Positions 43,492-55,144 of a stretch of 64,000 nt of DNA are shown one piece after another. Location: assembly GCA_010356995.1 (NCBI GenBank), contig ML996697.1, forward strand, positions 62,001-126,000, given 5' to 3'. The notes under the pieces were generated by a model that had not been told where the DNA came from, did no database searches, and saw only the letters and a program-made list of their open reading frames with translations. The stretch comes from Trichodelitschia bisporula (Eukaryota; Ascomycota; Dothideomycetes; Phaeotrichales; Phaeotrichaceae). The translations under genes were made by a program, and so were the position numbers. How positions within the stretch are numbered: the stretch's first letter is position 1; each line of letters begins with the position of its first letter.

Positions 43492-44642
43492 ATGGCGAGC
43501 TTACGGCTTGGCCTTACTCAACCACTTCCCGTGCTCGTGGAAGCAAGGTACCGCGCAGCAAAATCAGCATCCAGCCTGATATTCTCGCCCACGGAGCTGA
43601 CTGCAATACGTACAAACTCTGGCGTACCGGTTGGTGCTCCACATAATGACAGTGGCCTGGTGTTAAACTCGAAATAGTTTCAGCTGCGATACTGCCCGGC
43701 GCTGGGCAAAAAGCCGACTCCGCAAAGTGACAGTTCTCCCAAGAAGATCGATCCGTTTGAAAATCCGGACAAAGATCTCTTCATTACCGACGTCCCAAAG
43801 GCTGATCCAACTCATTTTCTCATCTTGAACAAGTTTCCTGTTATCGCCCAGCACTTCATCATTGCCACAAAACTAAATAAGCCTCAGACGCGCGTGCTTG
43901 AGGAGGATGACCTCGATCTTACCTACGCCTGCCTGCAGGCCTGGTCGGAGCAGGAAGCCGAAGGGAAGTCAGGGAAGTTATTCGCATTTTTCAACTCCGG
44001 AGAGCACAGTGGTGCTAGCCAGCCGCATCGGCATATCCAGTTTCTCCCCGTTGAGCGCATGGTAGGCAGTGAAGCTGCCCCTAAGTGGCAGCCGTTGCTC
44101 GACATGATAGCGGCATCTAAAGGTTCGTGCCTTCTGATTTCAACCATGAGGCTCTCCGGGCGGGGCACCCGAGCTGCACCGCATGCCATTCGTATATGTG
44201 GCTTATTCACAATCATCTAGATCCCAGTGAACTGAAACTCCCCTTCTTCTACGCCTGGCAACCGATACCGCCAGACCCAACTCCAGAAGAACTGCATGAT
44301 CTCTACCTCTGTCTATACGCCGAATCCGCAGCAGCTGTACGTAAATACATTCGCAGCAACCCCGGAGATCTTTCTCTGCATGACTCAGAGGACGGCGCGT
44401 CGCCTTTCAGCTACAATCTCGGCATGACGACGGATGCCATGATCATGTGCCCACGAAGAAGGGAAGGGAAAGTTCTACAAAGTGATAACGGTGCTGAGTT
44501 GGGTTTTGCGGGGCTCAACGGCACGCTTCTGGCGGGTACGCTGATGGTGAAGTGGCAAGAGGAGTGGGAACTGCTGAAGAGCAAACCTAGCGTACTGGAC
44601 GACGTGCTGGAGGCAATCGGGGTTCCCACAGCGGGAATCTGA
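43492..44642 (+). CDS. apa2: Ap4A phosphorylase / ATP adenylyltransferase (Apa2 type)
   Basis: Exons are 43492-43629, 43678-44122 and 44221-44642 (334 residues), with introns of 48 nt (phase 0) and 98 nt (phase 1). The start is the ATG at 43492, giving MASLRLGLTQPLPVLVEARY. Family landmarks in order are F-x-LRYCPALGKKP, KIDPFENPDKDLFI, THFLILNKFPVIAQHFIIAT, FFNSGEHSGASQPHRHIQFLP, and the C-terminal SPFSYNLGMTTDAM and FAGLNGTLLAGTLMVK. The HRHIQ segment is the histidine-triad-like catalytic site of this family (HxHxQ). The enzyme splits diadenosine tetraphosphate with phosphate and limits this alarmone. The second intron is unusually long for this locus, and an in-between exon in another frame cannot be excluded. 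Confidence 0.85.
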
Positions 44643-45026
44643 GGGTCTAAAGGGGAGCTGCTCATGACTGTGGTTGCTGCAAGGTAATACTGTTTGAACA
44701 TGTCTGTAGAAACCTGGTAGCTTTAGAGCCAGAGCTTCTCGATATTCTCTTCATAAGGCTCCCCGATATCATGAATCGTGGTCAATGAACACGACAGTCA
44801 TGCTTGCTTCGTCCTATGTCCGAAATCCTGCCTTTCGTAATCTTCCAGTGTCTGACAGCGTACTCCTCTCTTCACCTTCAAGAATATTGGTCTTCTTAAC
44901 AACGTGGCCTTGCACCTTCCCGTTCTCGTTTTCTTCCCTAGTATGCCGTAGAAATCTCGAAGGCTTGAATTTACAAAAAAAGCTACATATGTATTTAAAA
45001 GTATGTCGACTAACCATCAAATCAAT
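44643..45026. other. Intergenic between apa2-like gene and tRNA
   Basis: Nothing coding is seen. A/T-rich just upstream of the tRNA. Confidence 0.45.
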
Positions 45027-45114
45027 GGCCCAATGGTCTAGTGGTATGATTCTCGCTTTGGGTTGCTCAATCCAAGCATGCGAGAGGCCCCGCGTTCGAA
45101 TCGCGGTTGGGCCC
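45027..45114 (+). tRNA. tRNA-Pro(TGG) with intron
   Basis: Acceptor strands GGCCCAA and TTGGGCC pair fully. The D arm GGTCTAGTGGTATGATT is the fungal tRNA-Pro type. The anticodon stem CTCGC/GCGAG encloses the loop with anticodon TGG at 45059-45061. A 16-nt intron (45063-45078) follows the base 3' of the anticodon, the standard place. The T arm is GCGTTCGAATCGC. No CCA is encoded. Confidence 0.93.
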
Positions 45115-48100
45115 CATTGTCTTTTTGGAAGTTTTTCTCAATATCCAGCAGTGATGGACATGAGGTATCCGGCAATTTGGCCTTTCGCCTGATGTTGATG
45201 CGAGTTTCCTCTCACCTCTTTTTTTTTCTTGACATGGGTGAGGAGCGCCGCAACTCTTGGCAGGACTGGAAGCCAGTGAAGCTTTCGTATCTCTTCTGGC
45301 AGTCCTTACTCCCTTCGGCAACTCCAACCTTCTACCTCCGTACATCCGTATTTTCCCAACTCCGAGGTGCGCATTGCGAGCATGGCCCCTGGAGACATCT
45401 TCTCCTGCTCCGGGAGCGAGAGACAACATGAGATTTACAGCCGGCATCTGATCTCTGCAGAGTACCGGTACAAGGGCAAGGTTGAAGAATGCTGGCGAGG
45501 ACGGCATGCTCCAGCTATTGATAATATTCCTTGTCACGATCTACTCTCTGCACTTCCCAAGTCATTCCCGTCCAGTCCCTGCGCGAGCATCCAACGCTCC
45601 ACACGGCCCGCATGGTGAAAAAAAACCCGCGTCAACCAAAAGAATTGGACAGTTGTCTCCGGCAAGCGCGCCAACGCACGCGGGGTCGCGAGGCGAGCTG
45701 TTCTTTGCAGGCTCGCCACGCCTCCCGGTCATGATCTTCCTATCTTCTTGCTCCGCGAGGTGACAACGGCACCTGCGTACATCTGTACGCGTCGTCCGTA
45801 CATGAGCTATCGGGTGGCATGGCACGGCAGGTAGCCTATGACCAGCCAGCCGACGGCGATGCGGCATGTCCCGCAGGTCCAGATGGCCCTTCAGCAAGCA
45901 GCGGGCGCAGAAAACGACAGACGATAGAAAGCCCCAGCGCGTGCGCACCGCACGCGTCGCCCCGCGACCCCGACAAGCTTTTCCAAAGAGCCTGATACCC
46001 TGGAGCGCAGAGCGTCGTGCGGGTCCATGATCCCATGCTGATTGCCTGCGCAGCTCTCACGACGCTGCCGTCCCGGCCGATGTTAACCTTGCTGTTTCGC
46101 TTAGCCTGGCTATTGACGGGCTTCAAAGACCCGATACTAGCGTTCAGGCCTGACGATGAGCAGATAACCTGGGCGTTATACCCCGGGCATGTTGCTCGGG
46201 CGCTGAAGGGGTCCGCAGGTCGGGTTGTTGATTGCTCGTCGTCCTTGTCCCGCAGTTTTCCCCACCCTCCGGCCCCCGACGCCCGGTCCCGAAAGGACTT
46301 GGCCTGGGGTACCCTATGCCATACCCCAATGCGGGTGCTAGATGGACCGGTCAAGATCCAGAAATTGGCCACTGTGGCTGGAAATGGGCACAGGATCAAG
46401 GAAGACTCAGGAGAAGACGGGTGTTGCCGGCGGCGGCTGCACCCCTCCCCAGCCATTATTCAAGACGTCTCGTCGCAGAGTACAAAGCAACGTGCGTAAT
46501 CAGTGACCTGGGGACTTGCGGGGTAATGATATGGTAGGAGCTGAGGGGCGGGAAGATGGCCAAGCGAGCGGTCCAGAACACATGCAAGGGATCCGCAAAA
46601 GGGAAACGGTCGAGCGAGGGACGCACGCTGCCGCATCGAAGCGGCTCAACCGCCTGCTACGTAGTACTCTTCCCTTCATGGTGTTCAGACGAATGAAGTG
46701 GCTTGTGCTTGTTCGTCTACCATAGCAATCAATCAGTGCACCCGCCTACTGGGGATCCCGCTGCTGGAGGCAGGGAGGTGTAAGAGAAGCGAGGGCGTGT
46801 TTCCGACTGCCTGGGAATGGCTCCCTTGCGATATGTACATATCACATTATTTGGCACAGCATTTCATTAACCGCACTCACTTCGGATGCTCGAAGCGACT
46901 GTATGGGAAAGGCATACAAGGACTGCTTGCTCATAAGCAATGGGCCAGGTACCCAAAGACTATATCATCGGTTACTCCGTGCTATCATTTAATCTCTTCA
47001 GGCATACACAGCCAAATACCGTGTTTTAAAGTATAACGTTAGCTATCTTCACCCAAGCACGATTAGAACTAATTGATGGGCGACTGCTCTTTTGTGCTAA
47101 GATTAATGCTTGCAAACTCAAATCAGGAATGATACAGTTGGTGCTCTGCAGAAGATTCGTCATCTTTTATGCTCAAGCCTCTGGTCAACCAGACTGTTGA
47201 AAAGAAATAACGGTTGGAATAGCCGAGTTTAGCCCTGCGAGTGCAAGTGCCCTGTAATGCAACCAGCCGTTTCTGTTGCTATTCGTTAACATAGTGTTGA
47301 CAGCTGACTGGATATCTTGAACTTTATCGAGATCAGAAGGCGAAAATTGGATGCGATGACTAGTAACGGACGCTAAAGATCCACCTAACCGTGGACAAAG
47401 GAGTGTTGACGTTGTATAGAGTAGATGCTTGCTGGTCGGGTCGCAACTGCCGCAGTCGGGAGTAATGGCGTCATGGACTCTCTTTCAGAAAATTATATCT
47501 CAACAACTGTCCTCCACTCTTCAAAACACTCAATCAATCAACATCTGCACGTAGAGCATAATACCCGTCGTCGACAGTAAGACCGCCTCTTCGCCTTGAA
47601 TCACCTCAAGCTTGCGGCTTGACCCAATCCCGCAAATCGAAGCACGTTGTCCACCCAGTGCGCCCGGTTGGTGTCTTCTAGGTCAACTGCGGCTCTTCAA
47701 AGGTCGGACAGAAGATGGCAAGCATGGCCCGATAACGTACGTCTGCACGTACGGTTGTTGCATTATTGATAACTCAATGCGACAGCACGTCGGCACGTCG
47801 GCACGACCATCAAGACCGCCACAACTCTACAGGTATCCAAGACAGTTCGGGAGGCTGCATGACGTATATCAGCCGAGCCGATGCAGTTCCAGACTTCTTG
47901 CCACTTGGCCACGACAGCCGACGATTCAGACACTGTGCCGCACCGCCACCTCTGGCCAGCGTGTGGAAACGAGGCCGTTGTCTAGAGATTGATCGCTTCT
48001 CATCGTGGGAAGGTCAATGGCCCTGACTTCTGGCTGCCAGCGATTGAGGTAACAGTGATCGATATCGAGTCGAAAGCAGCTGTGAACCCCGGCCTGAGCC

Positions 48101-51100
48101 TCGCGCTGCGCTTCGGACTGTGGTTCAAGCCGACCTGGAGCTTCGTACCTCCAATGGCTCCTGTAGTTCTCTAACTTCGGGATGATATGCTGTCGATTGC
48201 ACTTCGTCTGTCAGCTACTAGGGCATATCCAGTCGGTCTATCGCTAGCATGAGGTTAACAAACTCACAGGATCACAATATACGACTATCATTAGCATCAC
48301 CGAAAGGCAGTGGGCCTACGGATGTATTCCTTCGTTCGATAAACTGGACCACAGTGGACTGAGCACCATCGGACCATTGTGAGGGACAGTGACAGGCGCC
48401 CTACACCATGTCAGATGAGCCTGCAGCTTCAAAATCTGTTGTTGTTGAGTCGTTACGGGAGACTGTGCAGAAGCACCCGATATGCGCTTGGTCAACCGAG
48501 GCCAGCCAAAGGCAAAAACCGGGTGTGCAGAACAACCGGAAAGGTTGAATGATATCTAATTTCATCCCATAAGTCCGGCAATCCTCCAATAACCCGCGGA
48601 AGTCCAACGAAAACACGACAGATGTCGTATTTCGACCTCGTAGCTAAGCTTTGCTAGTGAAGATCGCAGGATCGAACCACCTGAATCCCGTTAGACTTCC
48701 CGAGCGGAAACACCTCCGTGGGTTTGGGAAATTGCCCAATAATCGACGGCGGCTCCCAGCTTTGGACCAGTCAGTCCTGTCATCGTTCGTGCGGGGGGCG
48801 GCAGCCAATCACTGAGCTAGGACAGACAGTTCGCCTGGCCACCTCAAACAGAATGACGATGAAGTTTACCGTACGTGGACTTGTCGCTGACGGCCATCTT
48901 CGATTGGACGCTCAAGCAAAATGCGTTCCAGCCCAAGGCTCAAACAGAGGACCTCCGTCGTTTCGGCTGGAATGACGATGCTGGAATCGAAGCGATCGGA
49001 TTCTAAGGAGATCCAAACATAGGCCAATCCGTGACCAGTGTGCGGGAGTCGCGGAGCCTCTCGGATGAGCCTCAGGAGCTTTGGCCTTGGTGGCGCCTTG
49101 CAACTTGGAGAACGGAACCGAATCAGCAAGAGTGATGGCTGATTTTGCACACTTGACCATTTATCATCGGGGGATCCGGCCCCCAACTCGTGTTAACAAC
49201 ATTTAACGGAGCAGGCCTGCACCATGTTCAATAAAATGAAGAAAATGAAGAGCGGCACCTTCCGTTGGACTATTGTATCAACCGCAAGGCTTCCCAATCA
49301 AGCCCCAAGAAGCTAGGGAAGGGAACATTGCGCCCAATAACTCACGCACCAGGCGAAAAGAGATTGGACCACTAGGAGAAGGACCGGGCGGGAGATTTGC
49401 CCAATAATGTCTCGTAAGTGGGCGTATTTGCAACTGTGGCGGTGCAATATCGGTGTGGGATGAGGCTCGTGGCCTTATACGCTGTTTGATTGGAGTTAGA
49501 GGTCGCACAGCCTCGATTTGCGCCCCGGTGGCTCGGTCAGCCCTCCGGCCCGTCGGCGTTGCGGTTGGCCTCTTGAGCATCATCATGTTCGGCGATCCCA
49601 AATTAGCTCCAAAGACATCGTCATTACCCTCTCTTTGCGATGAGGGTACGGCCAGCAGGGTCGTGAGCTTCGCCTCCCTACGACGGCATAATATTTGCAG
49701 ACTATCGGCATGGGATATATCCGGGACAGGCTGCTCCGCAAAGGCTCCCACGACAAGCCGACTGGAAAGGGAAATGCTCTCGGGTTCGCCGTCGAACCGT
49801 TGCTTTGTGACACCGCGCGAAGAGGAATGTGGAGAATGCGTTGCGACGGTTCCCATGTCCTGACACCTTATCCGACCCTAGCCTGGTTTCCTCTCCTCCT
49901 TGCGGATTCTGAGTGGGATGGGCACCGGCATTGTGCACGCCGACGTCGAACCCCCGCCTACCTAGTTCTTCTAAAGATAGCTCCCCACGGAAGGTGCCCA
50001 TGTCGGACAACCGTACTTCAAGATGCTACGATGCTACGATCCTACAGCGAGTACGACTTCCTCGTCCGCTTCCCGTAGGTTAAACTTACCGTTATCCCAC
50101 GCCGGCGACCCCGCACCCGCTAACCGCACCGTCTTCGCGTGGTCTGCGGGGTTGCCCTGCGAGCGGGGCACGTTGGCGACTGGGGCGCGGTCGCTGACCC
50201 ACAACACACGACGGCAGAGCGGTAATGTGTCGCTGCTACTGTCATACTAACACTAGCCGACAGCGTGATGCGCTGCTTAATATAATCTATCCATTGTGGG
50301 AATATTCCCCCGCGCGCTAGTGAGCGCGCCGACGGCATAACTGTCGTGCAAACGGCTTTGCCTGCCGCGTCCACTACGGTATGAGTTCAAGGCCCGATAC
50401 GGCGGCCCGGGAGTTAGGGAACTGCGGCCGAAATGCGGCCGTTCTGGATGACAGAGGGGTGTGACGGGCAGTGTGCCAAGCGATACTAAGGCGCGCTGCG
50501 GATCTGGTTACTCCGATGCATATCGCGGGACTAACGCATGGCAGGAACAAAGAATTCCAACACGACGTTTCGCGTGGGGAGCTCGTAAACGCCGCGGAGA
50601 CCCGGCTGGCATGACTAAAAGACGGGAAGGATCAAAGGAGGCTGGGGGGCTGGCTCTCAATATGGCACGCTGTCGCTTCGCGTTTCCCGCGCAAAGGCTC
50701 AGAGCGAGATTGCAGCAAGATGTGACCCCTCAAGACCCCTCGCCGCACGCGGGACGCGGAGGAGGAACGTTGGGCGTGGAGACGGTGCATATGCGTGCCT
50801 CTTTGGGCCTGCGGTTGAAAGCTCCCGCATCTCTGCTCCCCGCCTTTCTTCCCTCGTCAGCCCTACAAGACAGTGACGGGAGGGAAGCGATGCGGCGGTC
50901 TCGACAGAGCCACTTGGCGCCGCCTCGCAGACTTGGCTTGCTGTGGCACTGTGCAGGGTACCAAAAGCAGACCAAGCGCCCAGCATCGCCATTTGGCGGC
51001 GCGAGTGACGCGACAGGGCTGGGCCGTTCTCTAGCCTGCTGGTAGCGTTTGGCGAGGGCGCATTTGCCTGCATCTCTGCGCGGGATTCTGTCGCCGAATG

Positions 51101-53700
51101 CATGCTGCGGGAGTTGAGGGGTTAGGAGGGATAAGGAGATGGAAGTTGAGATTGGAGATTTTTTTTGTCTTTTCGCGTTTCCGATGACGAGGCTGCGACG
51201 ACCAGAGGTTGAGGGGTAGGCGAAAAGGAAACGCCGTCCCGCGGTAAGCTCTCCAAACGATCGGATGAGGGACGGCGCGCACAGAGCGCGTCGTGCCCTT
51301 GGGCCCGCTGCGCGCAAACTGTTCGACGGGCCAGGGCCCCGGTCACGCTACGGCGATCCCGAGCGCAGGGGTCGAGGCGACGCGCGAGGGGTTGAGCCCC
51401 CCCAGCACGACAACTGTTCCACCAGCCCCCCGAGGGATGGAGAGGGGGAGGCCCAAGAGAGGGGCAGGAGCAGAAACATTAACAAGACGAATCACCATCA
51501 CGGAGCGCCCGCTTTGTCATCGCGTGAAGCAAGGGAAAGACTCCTTCTATGACGACGATGAGGGGATGCCGCGCTTCCGCATCGGTAAATTAACTGCAAA
51601 GACGTGGTACGCGGAGGGCGAACCGGGGAGACGATGCTAATTCGGGCGCGGCTTCTACCATTTGTGCACTCCCTTCGGCTCTACCTCCGTCTCTCGCCCG
51701 TCCTCTCGTTCTTCTACGACCAGCAACAGCATGAGGCCAAAGATGTCAACCAATGGAGGGCATATGCTCGCGCGCACACTGGATCCAGACGTCATTGGCT
51801 CGAGCCGGCGCGACCGCGTCAGGAGGTATGAAAGACATTCCCTATGCAAGCGATTGGTGTCGCAGCGGGATTCACACTGCAGGTGGCAGATCTCACGAGG
51901 GGTCCTCGGGGACGCGGAATATATTTCTTTGTGCGGGAGTGAGTGCGCAAGAAACTACCATACTGCTCTAGGTGTACCGTATCGGCAGGGGAGAGCGGCT
52001 TGCCGCGGCCGCCGGAACGCCGACGGCGCGCCCAACGTGATAGGGCTTGGTTCTACGGTACGTGTCTTGCGCCGGTGTCGGCAGCGAGGCAGACAGGACC
52101 GGCCATGCGAAAGCTGTTTCTCTGGGCCGTGGCGCCAAACGCGCGATGACTGCACACTCGTCACGATGGGCGTCAACTTTCGCTGCCGAGATATGCCATC
52201 ATGATGCCACCGCCGCGCACGGTAGCCGAGTGCACGGGAGGCAGCACGCGCCGGGCTTGCATGGCCACGCTGTTGCGATTCGGCGTGCCGCGGGGGAGGG
52301 GTAGGCGGTGGGGCTTGCGGTCCATGGCTTCTGGAACCTGGGCCGCTGGGGGTTGGAAAGAGCCTCGTCTGCTGGGTGAGTGAGCGCGGGCGCTGGGTGC
52401 GGGCGGGGAGGTGGGGTGTGTGCTGAGGGGGTTTTCCCGCATGCGTCAGCGATGCGTTGACGACGGGTCGCGCGTTGCGCGAAGGGTGCAGACCACTGGG
52501 GACCGGTTGTTTTGTTCGTCATCGCTTCGACATGCTCCTGGCCGACAGAGCCTCCAACGAGGGACGGTGGGTGCAAGAGGAGCTCAACTTGTGACAAAAC
52601 AGCCGGTGTAAAATTAGGCTGGGCGGGGGGGGGGTTGGAGGGGTGGTCGGGGGTTACGGCATTTGCCGGGCATGATGTGAGCAACGATGAACAGCGGACA
52701 CAGCCACTTTATGGGGGCGTTGGGCGAATCACTGGGCGCAAGAGTTGATTGTGGCGGTCGGGCCGGGGACTACTGGATTTTGCTGGGGTGGCAGGGCTAC
52801 GATGGGGCGCAGCGAATCATACCAAAGAGGGGAATCCGGCGGCGTGGGGTGCAGGCCCTGCCCTACCGTTAACGAAGAGCACGCACTATGGAGAAAGGGT
52901 TTTGAGGGGATAGGAGTGGAGAAGTGGAGAAGTGAAGAGCAAGGGAAGGAAGAGAGAGAGCAGCATGATATGCGGTAGGGGGGGATATGCGTGAGTACGA
53001 CGCGAGTACTGGGGGCGAGGGGAGCAGCGACGGAGTTTGGGAGAGGAGCAGTATGAAAGAGTAGCGATGTTGCAGAGAAGCGGAGAGAGGAAGGGAAAGA
53101 AGCGGAAAGGAGCGCCACGATAGCCCAAAAGGGATGGCGGACATGATATGGAGGCCATGCAGGGCGCAGGACTAGGCCGCGTCGGATGGACTGGGGCACT
53201 GGAAGAGGCTTAGGGGCTGGCAAGGGGATTAAGGTATTGGGCGATGCTGCTTGGGGATGCAGAAAGGCAGAGTTGTGGCTTGCTTCTCTGGCTTGATGGC
53301 CACACCGACACGTCCGGGGGTTGCTTTGGTGAGTTTGCGCGTCGGAGAGGGCGATCAAGGCGGGAGAATGGCGGAGTTGGCGTGTCAAGGGCTTTTTAAT
53401 TTTGTGGTGCAACTTACGGTACGCATGCCGAACTGTGGACCCATCTTCTTTGAGCCCCGTCACCATGTGCGATGCATGCAACTTGCTCTTTGAGGGGCTT
53501 TAACGAGTTGTTGATATTGTGTCTTCCTTGGTGAGCAGTACGCGACGTACATCACCACAGCCCCAGTAATGCCCTTGCCCCTCCCATACTGCCCATCCTC
53601 TCCTTCCCTGCCTATTCTGTCCATGCCTAGAACTGTAGTCCTTGCCTATTCTCCCTGTCAAGCCACATCAATTCCCCAATCGTCATTATTATCCACCCCA
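45115..53700. other. 8.6 kb gene-poor stretch
   Basis: I find no protein family on either strand. 46850-47600 is relatively A/T-rich, while 50400-52700 is GC-rich with many accidental long frames. No terminal repeats or transposase motifs were recognised. 52900-53160 is G/A-rich (C/T-rich on the minus strand) like a promoter or leader without a clear gene. Confidence 0.4.
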
Positions 53701-53798
53701 TAATCCTAGGCAAGGCAACGCCGATGTGTGTGCGCCGCGTGAGTTGTGTGGCATATACCGTACTCTTTTCCCTCTCTATGGCCCACTACTGTAAGGCT

Positions 53799-53845
53799 AC
53801 TACGGACACTACGGGGACTACGGGGACTACGGGGACTATGGTGAC
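53799..53845 (+). repeat. 9-bp tandem repeat (CTACGGGGA)
   Basis: About four units of CTACGGGGA, flanked by diverged units, lie in the region upstream of the zinc-finger gene. Because the period is nine it would read G-D-Y repeatedly, but no ATG opens that frame before the repeat. Confidence 0.75.
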
Positions 53846-55144
53846 GACGGTGAGTACGGTCTATCATCCATGCCCCATGTCCATGATGCCATTGGAATGG
53901 CATTGCTTCAATCATCCATGGGTTGCGCGCTCGACTGCCCGCCATTCCCGCCCATCAATTCAACCCCCCGCCTTGCTATTCACACCGGCTTTGGAGGTGA
54001 AGGTTACTATCGGAGCCTACAGCAGACATGCTACAGCAGACATCATACAGAGGCTCCCTATCCACACACGGTCCAAGGAAAGCACCCGCCTGCGCCATCA
54101 AAGCAAAGGGGATGCGACCGTCGACGCCGCCATCGTTTGCTGGAAGCCTGGAAGCATCTCTTGCCGCGCCTCTTTTTCAGTCGTGTCCATGAATCTCTTT
54201 TTTGCTTGCGTCCACTCCCATTCGACCACCCACCATCGCTCCATCGCTCCACACACATCCCCACCCCTCTTTAATCCATGTCATGGTAAACTGAGTTATG
54301 TCTGCTTGTCACTGAGCATTGTTCATGCCTCATAAGTTTGGGGGCCGCGAGATATCCCACCAACTATACATAGACCCAACTTCGCCTCCCTTCCCCCTCC
54401 CCCAATCCCAACCCACCATCACCTCCACATTCATCACCACAGTCCCAAACATCGAGGAATACTTGGACCACTTGTAGGACTACACAAAAGACATCACAAT
54501 TCCCCATCGCCATCTGGAACCGCCTTCAAACAAAAATCTTCCGGGTCTGGACTCTCTCTGGCGCATCCCCCCCCTCACTCTCCCCTCCACCCCCACCAAC
54601 ATCCGCGTTCGGTAAAAGTATCTGGCGATCTCTTTCCCGTGTGTTCACGCCGAAGTCACCTAAACAAGAATCCTGCCTGGTCGGAAGCAGCCATCCCTTC
54701 GCCCATCTCGAACCATATCCCTCCACCATCCAATCCTCGCGCCCAAGACACCTCCCCCGCGTGATTTTAACTCGCTGAAAACGCTTTCGCTTCCCACCCC
54801 ATCGATCGTTGAACAGGAAAAACGCCTCTTCGGTTGTTTTGTATGTACGTGCATGTAAGTGTCCACCCCGTGCAAAAGCCATCTCCCCTTTCTCCGCTGC
54901 CCTCTCCACCACTCCCACACCTCCGTTCCCCTCTACATGACCACCGATGCTTGTTGGCCAATCATGCCTTGGGCGGCAACTATCCCTCCATCCTGGCCCC
55001 CAACCTCTGTTTTTATATTACTTTGTTACTCCGCCCACTCGGAATTACAACACCAAAAGCCCTCTTGCTGATGTTAGCTTAGAAAGAGGATTGCCTCACG
55101 GTGCTACCACCGTTTTCCTGTGACGAGATAAATACCTGTCCGGC
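53846..55144. other. Long C/T-rich upstream region of the zinc-finger gene
   Basis: Strongly pyrimidine-rich on the plus strand from ~54340. It looks like a long promoter and 5' leader, often seen for fungal developmental regulators. Short upstream frames are present. Confidence 0.45.

Noticed and set aside
49702-50010. Minus-strand frame with VHNAGAHPTQNP, reminiscent of an SDR NNAG motif
   Set aside because: No Rossmann glycine motif before it and no YxxxK in a consistent frame after it; probably chance or a very old remnant.
50461-51640. Several long frames on both strands in GC-rich DNA
   Set aside because: All overlap each other, lack family signals and look like GC-driven open frames.
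45115-53700. Search by eye for retroelement or DNA-transposon proteins in the gene-poor stretch
   Set aside because: No reverse transcriptase, integrase, transposase or terminal-repeat pattern was recognised.
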